The notes under the pieces were generated by a model. The model saw only the letters and a program-made list of their open reading frames with translations. It searched no databases and was not told the origin of the DNA. A stretch of DNA of 9,278 nucleotides from Angelakisella sp. (GTDB taxonomy: Bacteria > Bacillota > Clostridia > Oscillospirales > Ruminococcaceae). Shown one piece after another: positions 1-5,629 of the stretch. Each line of letters opens with the position of its first letter. The first letter of the stretch is position 1. Position numbers and translations under genes: made by a program. The DNA lies in the NCBI GenBank assembly GCA_022794295.1, contig JAAWEO010000067.1, positions 1-9,278 on the forward strand. The letters are read 5' to 3'.

Positions 1-220
1 GGCCGGAGGCTCGTTGGCCGGATAAGGTGCTTTTTTCTGCGGAAAAAAGCGGGGCCGCTGCGCGGCAAGCGCCGCCGGGCGGCGTGGGGATGGTTTTGGA
101 ACGGCTTTGGTGCCTCTGGCGAAAGCTGCTTCGCGGCCAATGGCCTGCGGGCCGGGGTTGGGGGGCCAGGGGGTGGTGCGGGGTGATAGGTTCGTGGGGT
201 GGGGAGCGGGTTTTTGCGCA
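1..220. other. GC-rich stretch without a recognisable gene
   Basis: No reading frame here has a ribosome binding site plus recognisable protein features. The DNA is G-rich on the plus strand and contains two small perfect hairpins: a 9-bp stem at 29-37/42-50 with a TGCG loop, and a GC-only stem at 70-76/78-84. Neither has a T-tract like a normal terminator. A plus-strand open frame does cross this area, but it continues as the antisense of the surface-protein gene and is judged spurious. The stretch may be the edge of a dispersed intergenic repeat, which cannot be tested here. Confidence 0.4.
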
Positions 221-221
221 C

Positions 222-258
222 AAAAAAACCGCCCTCTCTGGAGAAAGAGGGCGGTTTT
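222..258 (-). terminator. Rho-independent terminator of the surface-protein gene
   Basis: A perfect 13-bp stem (225-237 with 246-258) encloses an 8-base loop. Read on the minus strand it is followed by a run of seven T (222-228), so it terminates transcription arriving from the gene that ends at 321. A second, weaker fold at 274-300 (CCCC with GGGG around an inner CCCT/AGGG stem) lies between the stop codon and this terminator. Confidence 0.88.
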
Positions 259-320
259 CAGTTCTTGTGTTCACCCCTTACCCTCCGAAGGGGGTTGGGG
301 AGATTTGGTTTCTGTATCGC

Positions 321-1424
321 TTATTTCTTCAGGGAAACAGCGGCAGCAGAGACCAGGGCGACAGTAGCCAGAGCGGTGGCGATGCCAACGACATCGTTAG
401 CACCGGTGTCGGGGTTGGTGGTGGAAGTGCCGTTACCAGCAGAAGCAGAAACATTCAGCCTCTTGTCAGAGAAGACATAGGCACCCAGGGTGCGGGTCTT
501 CAGGATATAGCAGCCTTCCTCGTCATCCCACTTGACCTGGCCAGCAACCTGACCGGCAGCACCGGCAGAAGCGGCAGTGATGGGGGACAGGTTGCCGTTC
601 TTGTTCTCGTAGATGTAGGTACCCTCATCCTTGTAGAACCGAACAGTAGCAGTGGCATTGAACTCGGGCTTGGCAGGGAAGGTCAGGAAGGTCAGCTCGG
701 CATCGACGTCGGCATACTTCCTCAGAATTTCCTTGTCAGCGTCGACCTCGTTGTACAGGTACAGCTTGTCGCCATCGTAGACGCGAACATCGATCTCGAC
801 GTCGTCATCAGCGGTGGTCAGCTCCAGGGTGGCGTACTTGTAATCCTTGCCATCGCTGGTGGGCTTGGTAGCGGGAGTGCCGACAACCTTATAAACGGTA
901 TGCTCATCGATATCGCTAGCATCCACTCTCAGAGTGTCGGTGCCCTCGTCGATGAACAGGGTAGCAATATTATCACCATCATTCAGGTCATTCTTGACAG
1001 TACCGTAAACACGGAAGTCTACACTGGTGGGCTTGTTTTTGCCAACACCCCTCAGAGTGAACTCAACATCGAAGGTCTTGTCGCGGGTAGCGGTGTAGTT
1101 GTCAACCAGCTTGACTTCGACAGTAGCGTCGTCGTCGTTGATGGCAATGCTCTTGATAAGATTGCGGCCTTCGTTGTACTTGATTGCCTGAATCTTATAG
1201 TTATCGGTGGTCAGGTCTTTCTGAACCTTCTTGTCGGCATCGATGGGATAGGTGTTCAGTACGGCTGTAACATCCTGGGAATCGATGACAACCTTCTGGC
1301 CATATTTCATGTCGTAATTGCCATTTTCCGGATCCTTGTCCTTACCAGGATCGACCCAGCTAGCGGCAAACGCGACAGTAGCCATCATCATGACGGCCAG
1401 CACGAGTGCGAGAACCTTTTTCAT
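321..1424 (-). CDS. Secreted, acidic cell-wall surface protein with NPDTG sorting signal
   Basis: This 367-residue protein is predicted to be exported and covalently attached to the cell wall. Residues 1-20 form a classic signal peptide (KK, hydrophobic core, AFA|AS cleavage site). The C terminus has NPDTG at 337-341, then a hydrophobic segment (about 343-364) and a KK tail, the three-part layout of a sortase substrate with an N-for-L variant of LPXTG. The middle is rich in Asp/Glu and in alternating beta-type segments such as VRVYDGDKLYLYN near 213-225, with no catalytic motif visible. Just before the sorting signal, TRTLGAYVFSD (310-320) precedes a Ser/Gly/Thr linker. The start is supported by AAAGGAG at 1435-1441. 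The gene is monocistronic, with a good promoter and a strong terminator, which suggests high expression. The ligand or role is unknown; adhesion, wall structure and an S-layer-like role are all possible. Confidence 0.85.
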   Translation of the reverse strand: MKKVLALVLAVMMMATVAFAASWVDPGKDKDPENGNYDMKYGQKVVIDSQDVTAVLNTYPIDADKKVQKDLTTDNYKIQAIKYNEGRNLIKSIAINDDDATVEVKLVDNYTATRDKTFDVEFTLRGVGKNKPTSVDFRVYGTVKNDLNDGDNIATLFIDEGTDTLRVDASDIDEHTVYKVVGTPATKPTSDGKDYKYATLELTTADDDVEIDVRVYDGDKLYLYNEVDADKEILRKYADVDAELTFLTFPAKPEFNATATVRFYKDEGTYIYENKNGNLSPITAASAGAAGQVAGQVKWDDEEGCYILKTRTLGAYVFSDKRLNVSASAGNGTSTTNPDTGANDVVGIATALATVALVSAAAVSLKK

Positions 1425-1434
1425 GTTCTTGTTT

Positions 1435-1441
1435 CTCCTTT
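1435..1441 (-). promoter_or_regulatory. Ribosome binding site of surface-protein gene
   Basis: AAAGGAG on the minus strand lies 10 bases before the ATG at 1424, fixing the start just ahead of the signal peptide. Confidence 0.85.
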
Positions 1442-1494
1442 GTAAATTTTAATCTTTTCGGCGGGCTCTCTCCAGCGGCCCTTGCCTTGGTTAT

Positions 1495-1523
1495 AGAATA
1501 TTACATTTTGTTTCTAATTGCAA
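1495..1523 (-). promoter_or_regulatory. SigA-type promoter of surface-protein gene
   Basis: On the minus strand TTGCAA (1518-1523) is separated by 17 bases from TATTCT (1495-1500). The predicted start of transcription is near 1488, giving a leader of about 64 bases before the ATG at 1424. Confidence 0.75.
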
Positions 1524-1531
1524 GCTAAAAA

Positions 1532-1545
1532 TTACAAAGTTGTAA
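1532..1545. promoter_or_regulatory. TTACAA-AG-TTGTAA palindrome, possible operator
   Basis: A perfect 6-bp inverted repeat with a 2-base centre sits just upstream of the -35 of the surface-protein promoter. Further TTACA copies lie at 1501-1505 and 1551-1555, and inverted TGTAA at 1441-1445. It could be a regulator site for the minus-strand gene. The surrounding DNA is AT-rich, so chance is not excluded. Confidence 0.35.
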
Positions 1546-1640
1546 CTATTTTACACTTTATGAGAAAAGTTGAAGAAAGTCCCAACCCAAAAAGAGGAAA
1601 ACAGCCCAAAGGGCTAGCCACCAAGCCTCCGCCCGCTTTG

Positions 1641-1669
1641 TTGCAATGAAAAACCAGATAGGGTATAAT
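1641..1669 (+). promoter_or_regulatory. SigA-type promoter of the Uma2 operon
   Basis: TTGCAA (1641-1646), a 17-base spacer and a perfect TATAAT (1664-1669) predict transcription from about 1676, roughly 31 bases before the first ATG. The -35 is identical to that of the divergent surface-protein promoter. Confidence 0.85.
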
Positions 1670-1706
1670 AAAGAAAACGAAGCTGTTGTAAGGGAGGTAC
1701 TTTATC

Positions 1707-2300
1707 ATGGAGAACGCCTCAAGAAAAACAGACACAGGCATCCTTGTGGACCAGTCCCCGGCGGAAATCATCGGGGGCAGGGTGGTGATGATGTCGCCAG
1801 CCAGAACAGACCACCAAAGAGTCGCAAGAAATATTGCCCGCTTTTTCGGAAATTACCTGGAAGGAAAAACCTGTGAGGTCTTTGGGGATGGGGCCCTCCT
1901 GTACCTTTCCGAGGAAAACCAATTTATCCCCGACGGAATGATCGTCTGTGACCCTGGGAAAATCCGGGAGGACGGCGTCCACGGTGCCCCTGACCTGGTG
2001 GTGGAAATCCTCTCTCCCAGTACCGCCAGCAACGACCGTATCCATAAAAAAGATATCTATGGAAAATGTGGCGTCCGGGAGTATTGGATCATCAGCGTCC
2101 GGGAGCGTTCCGTGGAGGTCTACCTGCCAGAGGGTGAGCAGCTGGTGCTGAAAAATGTCTATACCCTCTACCCCGCCTACCTGGTCCGCAGCATGAACGA
2201 GGCGGAAAAAACGGAGCTGCTGGTGGAGGACTTTCGCTGCTCCCTTTTCCCCGACCTGCCCATCCCTCTGGAAAGAATCTTTGCCCAAGTAGAAACATAA
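1707..2300 (+). CDS. Uma2 family (DUF820) restriction-endonuclease-fold protein, copy 1
   Basis: This 197-residue protein belongs to the Uma2/DUF820 family, which has the PD-(D/E)XK nuclease fold; most members have no proven activity. Visible family marks are E20 before the GGRVVMMSP strand, H36, the PD pair at 75-76, PDLVVEILSPST at 95-106 with the expected acidic residue E100, D110 with K114/K115, and GVREYWII at 122-129. The predicted active-site acids D76 and E100 and a following lysine are present, so the protein looks catalytically intact. The start is supported by GGGAGG at 1692-1697, 9 bases before ATG. It is the first gene of a two-gene operon; the next gene is a close paralog beginning 13 bases after this stop. 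The target is unknown: DNA cleavage is inferred from the fold only, and Uma2 genes also multiply like selfish or accessory genes. Confidence 0.9.
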   Translation: MENASRKTDTGILVDQSPAEIIGGRVVMMSPARTDHQRVARNIARFFGNYLEGKTCEVFGDGALLYLSEENQFIPDGMIVCDPGKIREDGVHGAPDLVVEILSPSTASNDRIHKKDIYGKCGVREYWIISVRERSVEVYLPEGEQLVLKNVYTLYPAYLVRSMNEAEKTELLVEDFRCSLFPDLPIPLERIFAQVET

Positions 2301-2306
2301 AGGAGG
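2299..2306 (+). promoter_or_regulatory. Ribosome binding site overlapping the upstream stop codon
   Basis: AAAGGAGG for the second Uma2 gene starts inside the TAA stop of the first (2298-2300), 7 bases before ATG 2314. This arrangement favours coupled translation of the pair. Confidence 0.85.
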
Positions 2307-2313
2307 AACCACT

Positions 2314-2895
2314 ATGGAAAATACCGCAAGAAAGATCCCCCCAAATCAGTATCGCAAGGAAATCATCGGCGGCCGGGTGGTTATGATGTCCCCCGCAAGA
2401 ATCGGCCACCAGCAGGTAGCAGGTAACCTTTACCGCTTCTTTGGTAATTACCTGGAAGGAAAACCCTGCCGGGTCTTCCCCGATGGTACCATTGTGTCCC
2501 TCTCCGAGGAGGACCAGTTTGTTCCAGACCTGTCCATCGTCTGCGATCCTGGCAAGATCGGTGAAACAAAAATCACCGGCGCCCCTGACCTGGTGGTGGA
2601 AATCCTATCCCCCAGTACCGCCAAGTATGACCGCCGGGATAAAATGAAGGTTTACGAAAAGCATGGAGTCCGGGAGTATTGGATCATCAGCATCGAAAGC
2701 CGCTCCGTCGAGGTCTACCTCCCCGAAAACGGATGCCTTGAGCTGGATAAAATTTATACCATCTATCCCGCCTATCTCATTCGGGATATGGATGACGCAG
2801 AAAAGGCCTCCCTGCTGGTGGAGGATTTCCGCTGTTCCCTTTTCCCCGACCTGCCCATCCCCCTGGAGATGATCTTCGCCTTGGTCGGCAACTAA
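2314..2895 (+). CDS. Uma2 family (DUF820) restriction-endonuclease-fold protein, copy 2
   Basis: This 193-residue protein is a tandem paralog of the preceding gene. Aligned by hand from E16 here with E20 there, the two match at about 126 of 178 positions (near 70 %) with no gaps; only the first 20 or so residues differ in length. Family residues are H32, the PD pair with D72, PDLVVEILSPST with E96, and D106-x3-K110-x3-Y114, the typical D...K...Y spacing, which is cleaner here than in copy 1. The last 30 residues, including EDFRCSLFPDLPIPLE, are almost identical in both proteins. Both copies are complete, which argues that both are retained and used. A nuclease role is inferred from the fold only. 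Two terminators follow the gene. Confidence 0.9.
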   Translation: MENTARKIPPNQYRKEIIGGRVVMMSPARIGHQQVAGNLYRFFGNYLEGKPCRVFPDGTIVSLSEEDQFVPDLSIVCDPGKIGETKITGAPDLVVEILSPSTAKYDRRDKMKVYEKHGVREYWIISIESRSVEVYLPENGCLELDKIYTIYPAYLIRDMDDAEKASLLVEDFRCSLFPDLPIPLEMIFALVGN

Positions 2896-2919
2896 ATGCA
2901 GAAAAAGACAGACCGTACA

Positions 2920-2957
2920 GCCTTATTCCTGATGTTGTTGGGAGTAAGGCCGTTTTT
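2920..2957 (+). terminator. First terminator after the Uma2 operon
   Basis: A 10-bp stem (2920-2929 with 2941-2950, one T-G wobble) with an 11-base loop is followed by CG and five T (2953-2957). It reads on the plus strand only. Confidence 0.65.
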
Positions 2958-2967
2958 AGGGGCAAAC

Positions 2968-3001
2968 AAAAAAGGACTGCCGGGCAGGCAGTCCTTTTTT
3001 T
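2968..3001. terminator. Bidirectional terminator between convergent operons
   Basis: An 8-bp GC-containing stem (2974-2981 with 2987-2994, 5-base loop GGGCA) is flanked by six A (2968-2973) on the left and seven T (2995-3001) on the right. It therefore works as an intrinsic terminator in both directions: for the Uma2 operon on the plus strand and for the ABC operon, whose last gene ends only 12 bases away at 3013, on the minus strand. Confidence 0.92.
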
Positions 3002-3012
3002 GTTTGCGTTTA

Positions 3013-3696
3013 TTATGAGGCTGCGCTGGCGGAAAGCTCTCCGTCAATAATGCGCACAACACGGTGGGCATACTTTGCCACCTTTTCATCGTGGGTGATC
3101 ATAACAATGGTGTTTCCCAGGCTGTTAAGGGTCACAAACAGCTCCAGCACCTCCCGGCCGGTGGCGGAATCCAGGGCGCCGGTGGGCTCGTCGGCCAGAA
3201 GGATGCTGGGCTGCCCTACCAGGGCCCGGGCAATGGCTACCCGCTGCTGCTGGCCGCCGGAAAGCTCGCTGGGCCGGTGCTTTACCCGCTCCCCCAGACC
3301 CAGCAGACGGATGGTCTCTCCGCAGGCCTCCTCCGCCTCCCTCCGGCTCCGTCCCCGGATCAGGAGGGGCATACAGATGTTTTGCAGCACGGTATACTTG
3401 GGGATAAGCTGGTACTTCTGGAAGATGAAGCCGATCTTTTCATTGCGTACCCGGGTCAGGTCCCCATCCTTCATGGTGCTGATCTCCTCCCCGTCCAGAA
3501 GATAGCTGCCGCTGTCTGTGGTGTCCATACACCCCACAAGATTCATCAGGGTGGATTTCCCCGACCCGGAGGGCCCCAGAATGGCTAGAAATTCCCCCCG
3601 CTCCACTGTAAGGGATACATCCCGCAGGGCATGGAGCCGCTCTGCCCCTACCTGGTAATATTTGTTGATGCCGGACATTTGGATGATGGATTCCAT
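3013..3696 (-). CDS. ABC transporter ATP-binding protein, MacB/LolD type
   Basis: This 227-residue ATPase powers the MacB-like permease encoded two genes upstream. All motifs are present: Walker A GPSGSGKST (41-49), Q-loop Q93 in FIFQKYQL, signature LSGGQQQ (145-151), Walker B ILLADEPTGALD (165-176) and the H-loop H202 in MITHD. The length and the MNLVGCMDTTDSG stretch after Walker A are typical of the LolD/MacB/SalX subfamily, where the ATPase is a separate subunit from the FtsX-type permease. The start is supported by AAAGGAGG, 9 bases before ATG. The gene is last in the operon, 18 bases after the lipoprotein gene, and is directly followed by the bidirectional terminator. The export substrate cannot be deduced from the ATPase. 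Confidence 0.95.
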   Translation of the reverse strand: MESIIQMSGINKYYQVGAERLHALRDVSLTVERGEFLAILGPSGSGKSTLMNLVGCMDTTDSGSYLLDGEEISTMKDGDLTRVRNEKIGFIFQKYQLIPKYTVLQNICMPLLIRGRSRREAEEACGETIRLLGLGERVKHRPSELSGGQQQRVAIARALVGQPSILLADEPTGALDSATGREVLELFVTLNSLGNTIVMITHDEKVAKYAHRVVRIIDGELSASAAS

Positions 3697-3714
3697 GCTG
3701 CTGTGCCTCCTTTG

Positions 3715-4251
3715 TTATGACAGGGCTTGGATCACCTGGACCTGTCCCGGGGTCTCCCCGTCCTCCCGGAAGGTGATGGTCACCAGGAGCTCGGTGGTCA
3801 GGCTGTTAAAGCCCCGGCTGGTTCCGGTAAGGGTGAGGACCGTAGCCCCCACCGGGATCTGGTACAGGGCGCTCTCCCCGGTGCGGGTATAGTTCTTCTG
3901 TCCGGCGCCTGCCCCTGCCCCAAGGGCGGAGGGCATTCCTCCGGCCGGAGGCTCCCCCTGACCTGCGCCTGCCGGGGACCGCCCCTCGCCCTGCTCCCCC
4001 CGGGAGCCGCCGGGTTCCTCCCCCCGCTTCTTTTCCTCGGACGGAGACTGCTCCCCGCTATCCTCCCGGGCCGGGACCTGGTTCATCGTCACCAGATCCA
4101 GGGTGATCTCGTTGCCGTTTACCTTGGTGATGATACCGGACACCGTCTCCCCGGTAAGGAGGGCTTCGGAGCTGCTTTCCGGGCTCTCCCCGGGGGCAGT
4201 GCAGCCTCCCAGAAGGAACAGGGCCAGAAGCAGGGCTGTCAATCGTTTCAT
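3715..4251 (-). CDS. Small lipoprotein of the efflux operon with a Gly/Glu/Pro-rich linker
   Basis: I do not recognise a named family. The 178-residue product has a lipoprotein signal peptide with lipobox LLGGC and acylated Cys17, so it should be tethered to the outer face of the membrane. A short beta-type segment GIITKVNGNEITLDL follows, then a charged and Gly-rich low-complexity linker (roughly 60-115: EEKKRGEEPGG, GAGQGEPPAGG, GAGAGAGQ). The C-terminal half (YQIPVGATVLTLTG ... LVTITFREDG ... VQVIQ) again looks like beta strands. The two ends together resemble a small OB-like or DUF5666-like domain split by the linker; this is inference. An in-frame ATG seven codons earlier (4272) is rejected because AAAGGAGG at 4259-4266 lies between the two, at ideal spacing for 4251. 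Its position between permease and ATPase suggests a pump accessory, such as substrate capture or assembly. Confidence 0.78.
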   Translation of the reverse strand: MKRLTALLLALFLLGGCTAPGESPESSSEALLTGETVSGIITKVNGNEITLDLVTMNQVPAREDSGEQSPSEEKKRGEEPGGSRGEQGEGRSPAGAGQGEPPAGGMPSALGAGAGAGQKNYTRTGESALYQIPVGATVLTLTGTSRGFNSLTTELLVTITFREDGETPGQVQVIQALS

Positions 4252-4258
4252 GGGGGAC

Positions 4259-4266
4259 CCTCCTTT
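4259..4266 (-). promoter_or_regulatory. Ribosome binding site deciding the lipoprotein start
   Basis: AAAGGAGG on the minus strand overlaps the TAA stop of the permease (4265-4267) and lies 7 bases before ATG 4251. It selects that start over the ATG at 4272. Confidence 0.85.
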
Positions 4267-5629
4267 ACTCATGGTTCAAGGCCTCAATGGGCACCAGAGC
4301 CGCCGCCTTGGCCGCGGGATAAAAACCGAACAGGGTCCCGGTGAGGATGGCAAACACCAGGGCCATCAGCACCCCTCCCACCGAGAGCTCCACCCGCATC
4401 TGAAACCGGGAAAGCACCGGCATCAGGGCGGAGCCCACAGCTACCCCCACAATACCCCCAAAGGTGGAGATCATGTTGGATTCCATTAAAAACTCGGTAA
4501 GGATGTTCCCCCGGGAGCAGCCCAGGGCCTTTAAAATGCCGATCTCCCGGGTGCGCTCCTGGACCGAAACGAACAGCACATTCATGATCCCAATGCCCCC
4601 CACTATAAAGACGATACTGGCAATGGCTACCAGCAGCAGGGACATGGTGTTGGCCGACTTGGTGGCGGCCTCCATGCTGCTGCCGGCATCGGTGATGGTA
4701 TAGGTGACCCCCGGGTGGATATCCGAAAGGGTGATCTCCAGGTTTTCCATCACCTGGGGGACATGGGCCACATCCTCCGCCAAAACAGTAATAGTGGGCT
4801 GAATGGCACTGCCAAACAGGTACTTTTCCGCTGTGGTGTAGGGGAGGTAAACAGCGCTGTCCGGGCTGATGCCGGAGGAAACGGTGCCCATAGAATCCAG
4901 CACCCCAATGATGGTGTAGTCCCTGCCGTCAATGGTCAGAACGCTGTTGTAGGCCAGGGCCGCGGTGCCAAAGATCTCCTCGCAGACCCGGCTGCCCAGA
5001 ACACAGACCCGGGAAAGGTCCTCTGTATCCTCCCCGGCGATAAAGTCCCCCAGGGACAGCTCCAGATTGGTCACCTGGGCATAGGCGGCATAGACCCCAA
5101 CCACGGTATAGTCCTCTTCCTCCTCCATGTCGTAGCCCAAAACACCATAGCTGCCGCTGGCGGAGATGGTGGCCGTGGTAATATCCGGGACAAACAGGGC
5201 GATCTCGTCCACATCCTCATAGGTAAGGGTGGCGTCTACATTGGACCGCACCCCGGCAAAGGGGCTGCCCATCATACTGCGGCTTCCGCTGCGGCTTCCG
5301 CCGGAAACGCCCCCCGGCATCCCGCCCCGGTTTCCGCCGCCGGACATCCCGCCGCCAGGAAATCCCCCGGGGAAACCGCCGGGCATTCCGCCCCCGGGAC
5401 CGCCCTGGTTCTCCATCCCCTGCATGCTGGCCTGGTACCGGACCTCAATGGCCCCGGCGCTGAGGTTCTTAAACTGGTCCGCCACATCCGCCTTGCTCCC
5501 CTGACCAATGGCGATCACCAGAACGATGGTGGCGGCCCCCACAATGATCCCCAGTGAGGTAAGCAGCACCTTGAACTTGTTCTCCATAATGTTGATCCAC
5601 ACCAGCCGGAGGATCTCTGTCAGACGCAT
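4265..5629 (-). CDS. MacB/FtsX-type ABC transporter permease
   Basis: This 454-residue membrane subunit has the MacB layout: an N-terminal amphipathic segment, TM1 (about 21-43), a large extracytoplasmic MacB_PCD-type domain (about 45-325), and three closing helices TM2 (329-353), TM3 (389-407) and TM4 (417-436). The conserved segment QERTREIGILKALG (357-370) between TM2 and TM3 is the coupling region that contacts the ATPase. The outer domain carries an unusual Gly/Met/Pro-rich insert at about 69-121. Because it has four helices and no fused ATPase, it should pair as a homodimer with the ATPase encoded downstream and with the adaptor upstream. Its ATG shares one base with the adaptor stop (TGATG), and only a weak AGGG precedes it, so translation is probably coupled. 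It acts in the cytoplasmic membrane as a mechanotransmission-type exporter; the substrate is unknown. Confidence 0.93.
   Translation of the reverse strand: MRLTEILRLVWINIMENKFKVLLTSLGIIVGAATIVLVIAIGQGSKADVADQFKNLSAGAIEVRYQASMQGMENQGGPGGGMPGGFPGGFPGGGMSGGGNRGGMPGGVSGGSRSGSRSMMGSPFAGVRSNVDATLTYEDVDEIALFVPDITTATISASGSYGVLGYDMEEEEDYTVVGVYAAYAQVTNLELSLGDFIAGEDTEDLSRVCVLGSRVCEEIFGTAALAYNSVLTIDGRDYTIIGVLDSMGTVSSGISPDSAVYLPYTTAEKYLFGSAIQPTITVLAEDVAHVPQVMENLEITLSDIHPGVTYTITDAGSSMEAATKSANTMSLLLVAIASIVFIVGGIGIMNVLFVSVQERTREIGILKALGCSRGNILTEFLMESNMISTFGGIVGVAVGSALMPVLSRFQMRVELSVGGVLMALVFAILTGTLFGFYPAAKAAALVPIEALNHE
5229..5424 (-). repeat. Low-complexity DNA coding for the Gly/Met/Pro-rich permease insert
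   Basis: The region is built of short GGN/CCN-rich units encoding PGG, GGM and SGG triplets, with seven Met between residues 69 and 120. It is an imperfect codon-level repeat, the kind that expands and contracts by slippage. The boundaries are approximate. Confidence 0.6.

Noticed and set aside
27..1445. A 472-codon open frame on the plus strand
   Set aside because: It is exactly antisense to the surface-protein gene, which has a signal peptide, sorting signal, ribosome binding site, promoter and terminator. The plus frame has none of these and reads as low-complexity.
1707..2895. Uma2 pair as a toxin-antitoxin or restriction-modification system
   Set aside because: Both genes are the same family, there is no methyltransferase or small antitoxin next to them, and no evidence of paired toxicity is visible.
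4249..4272. Earlier in-frame ATG at 4272 for the lipoprotein
   Set aside because: It would place the ribosome binding site inside the coding sequence and put SKGGSP ahead of the signal peptide; ATG 4251 has ideal spacing.
4715..5557. A 280-codon plus-strand open frame
   Set aside because: It lies opposite the permease and has no recognisable domain; it is explained by the GC-rich codon use of the real gene.
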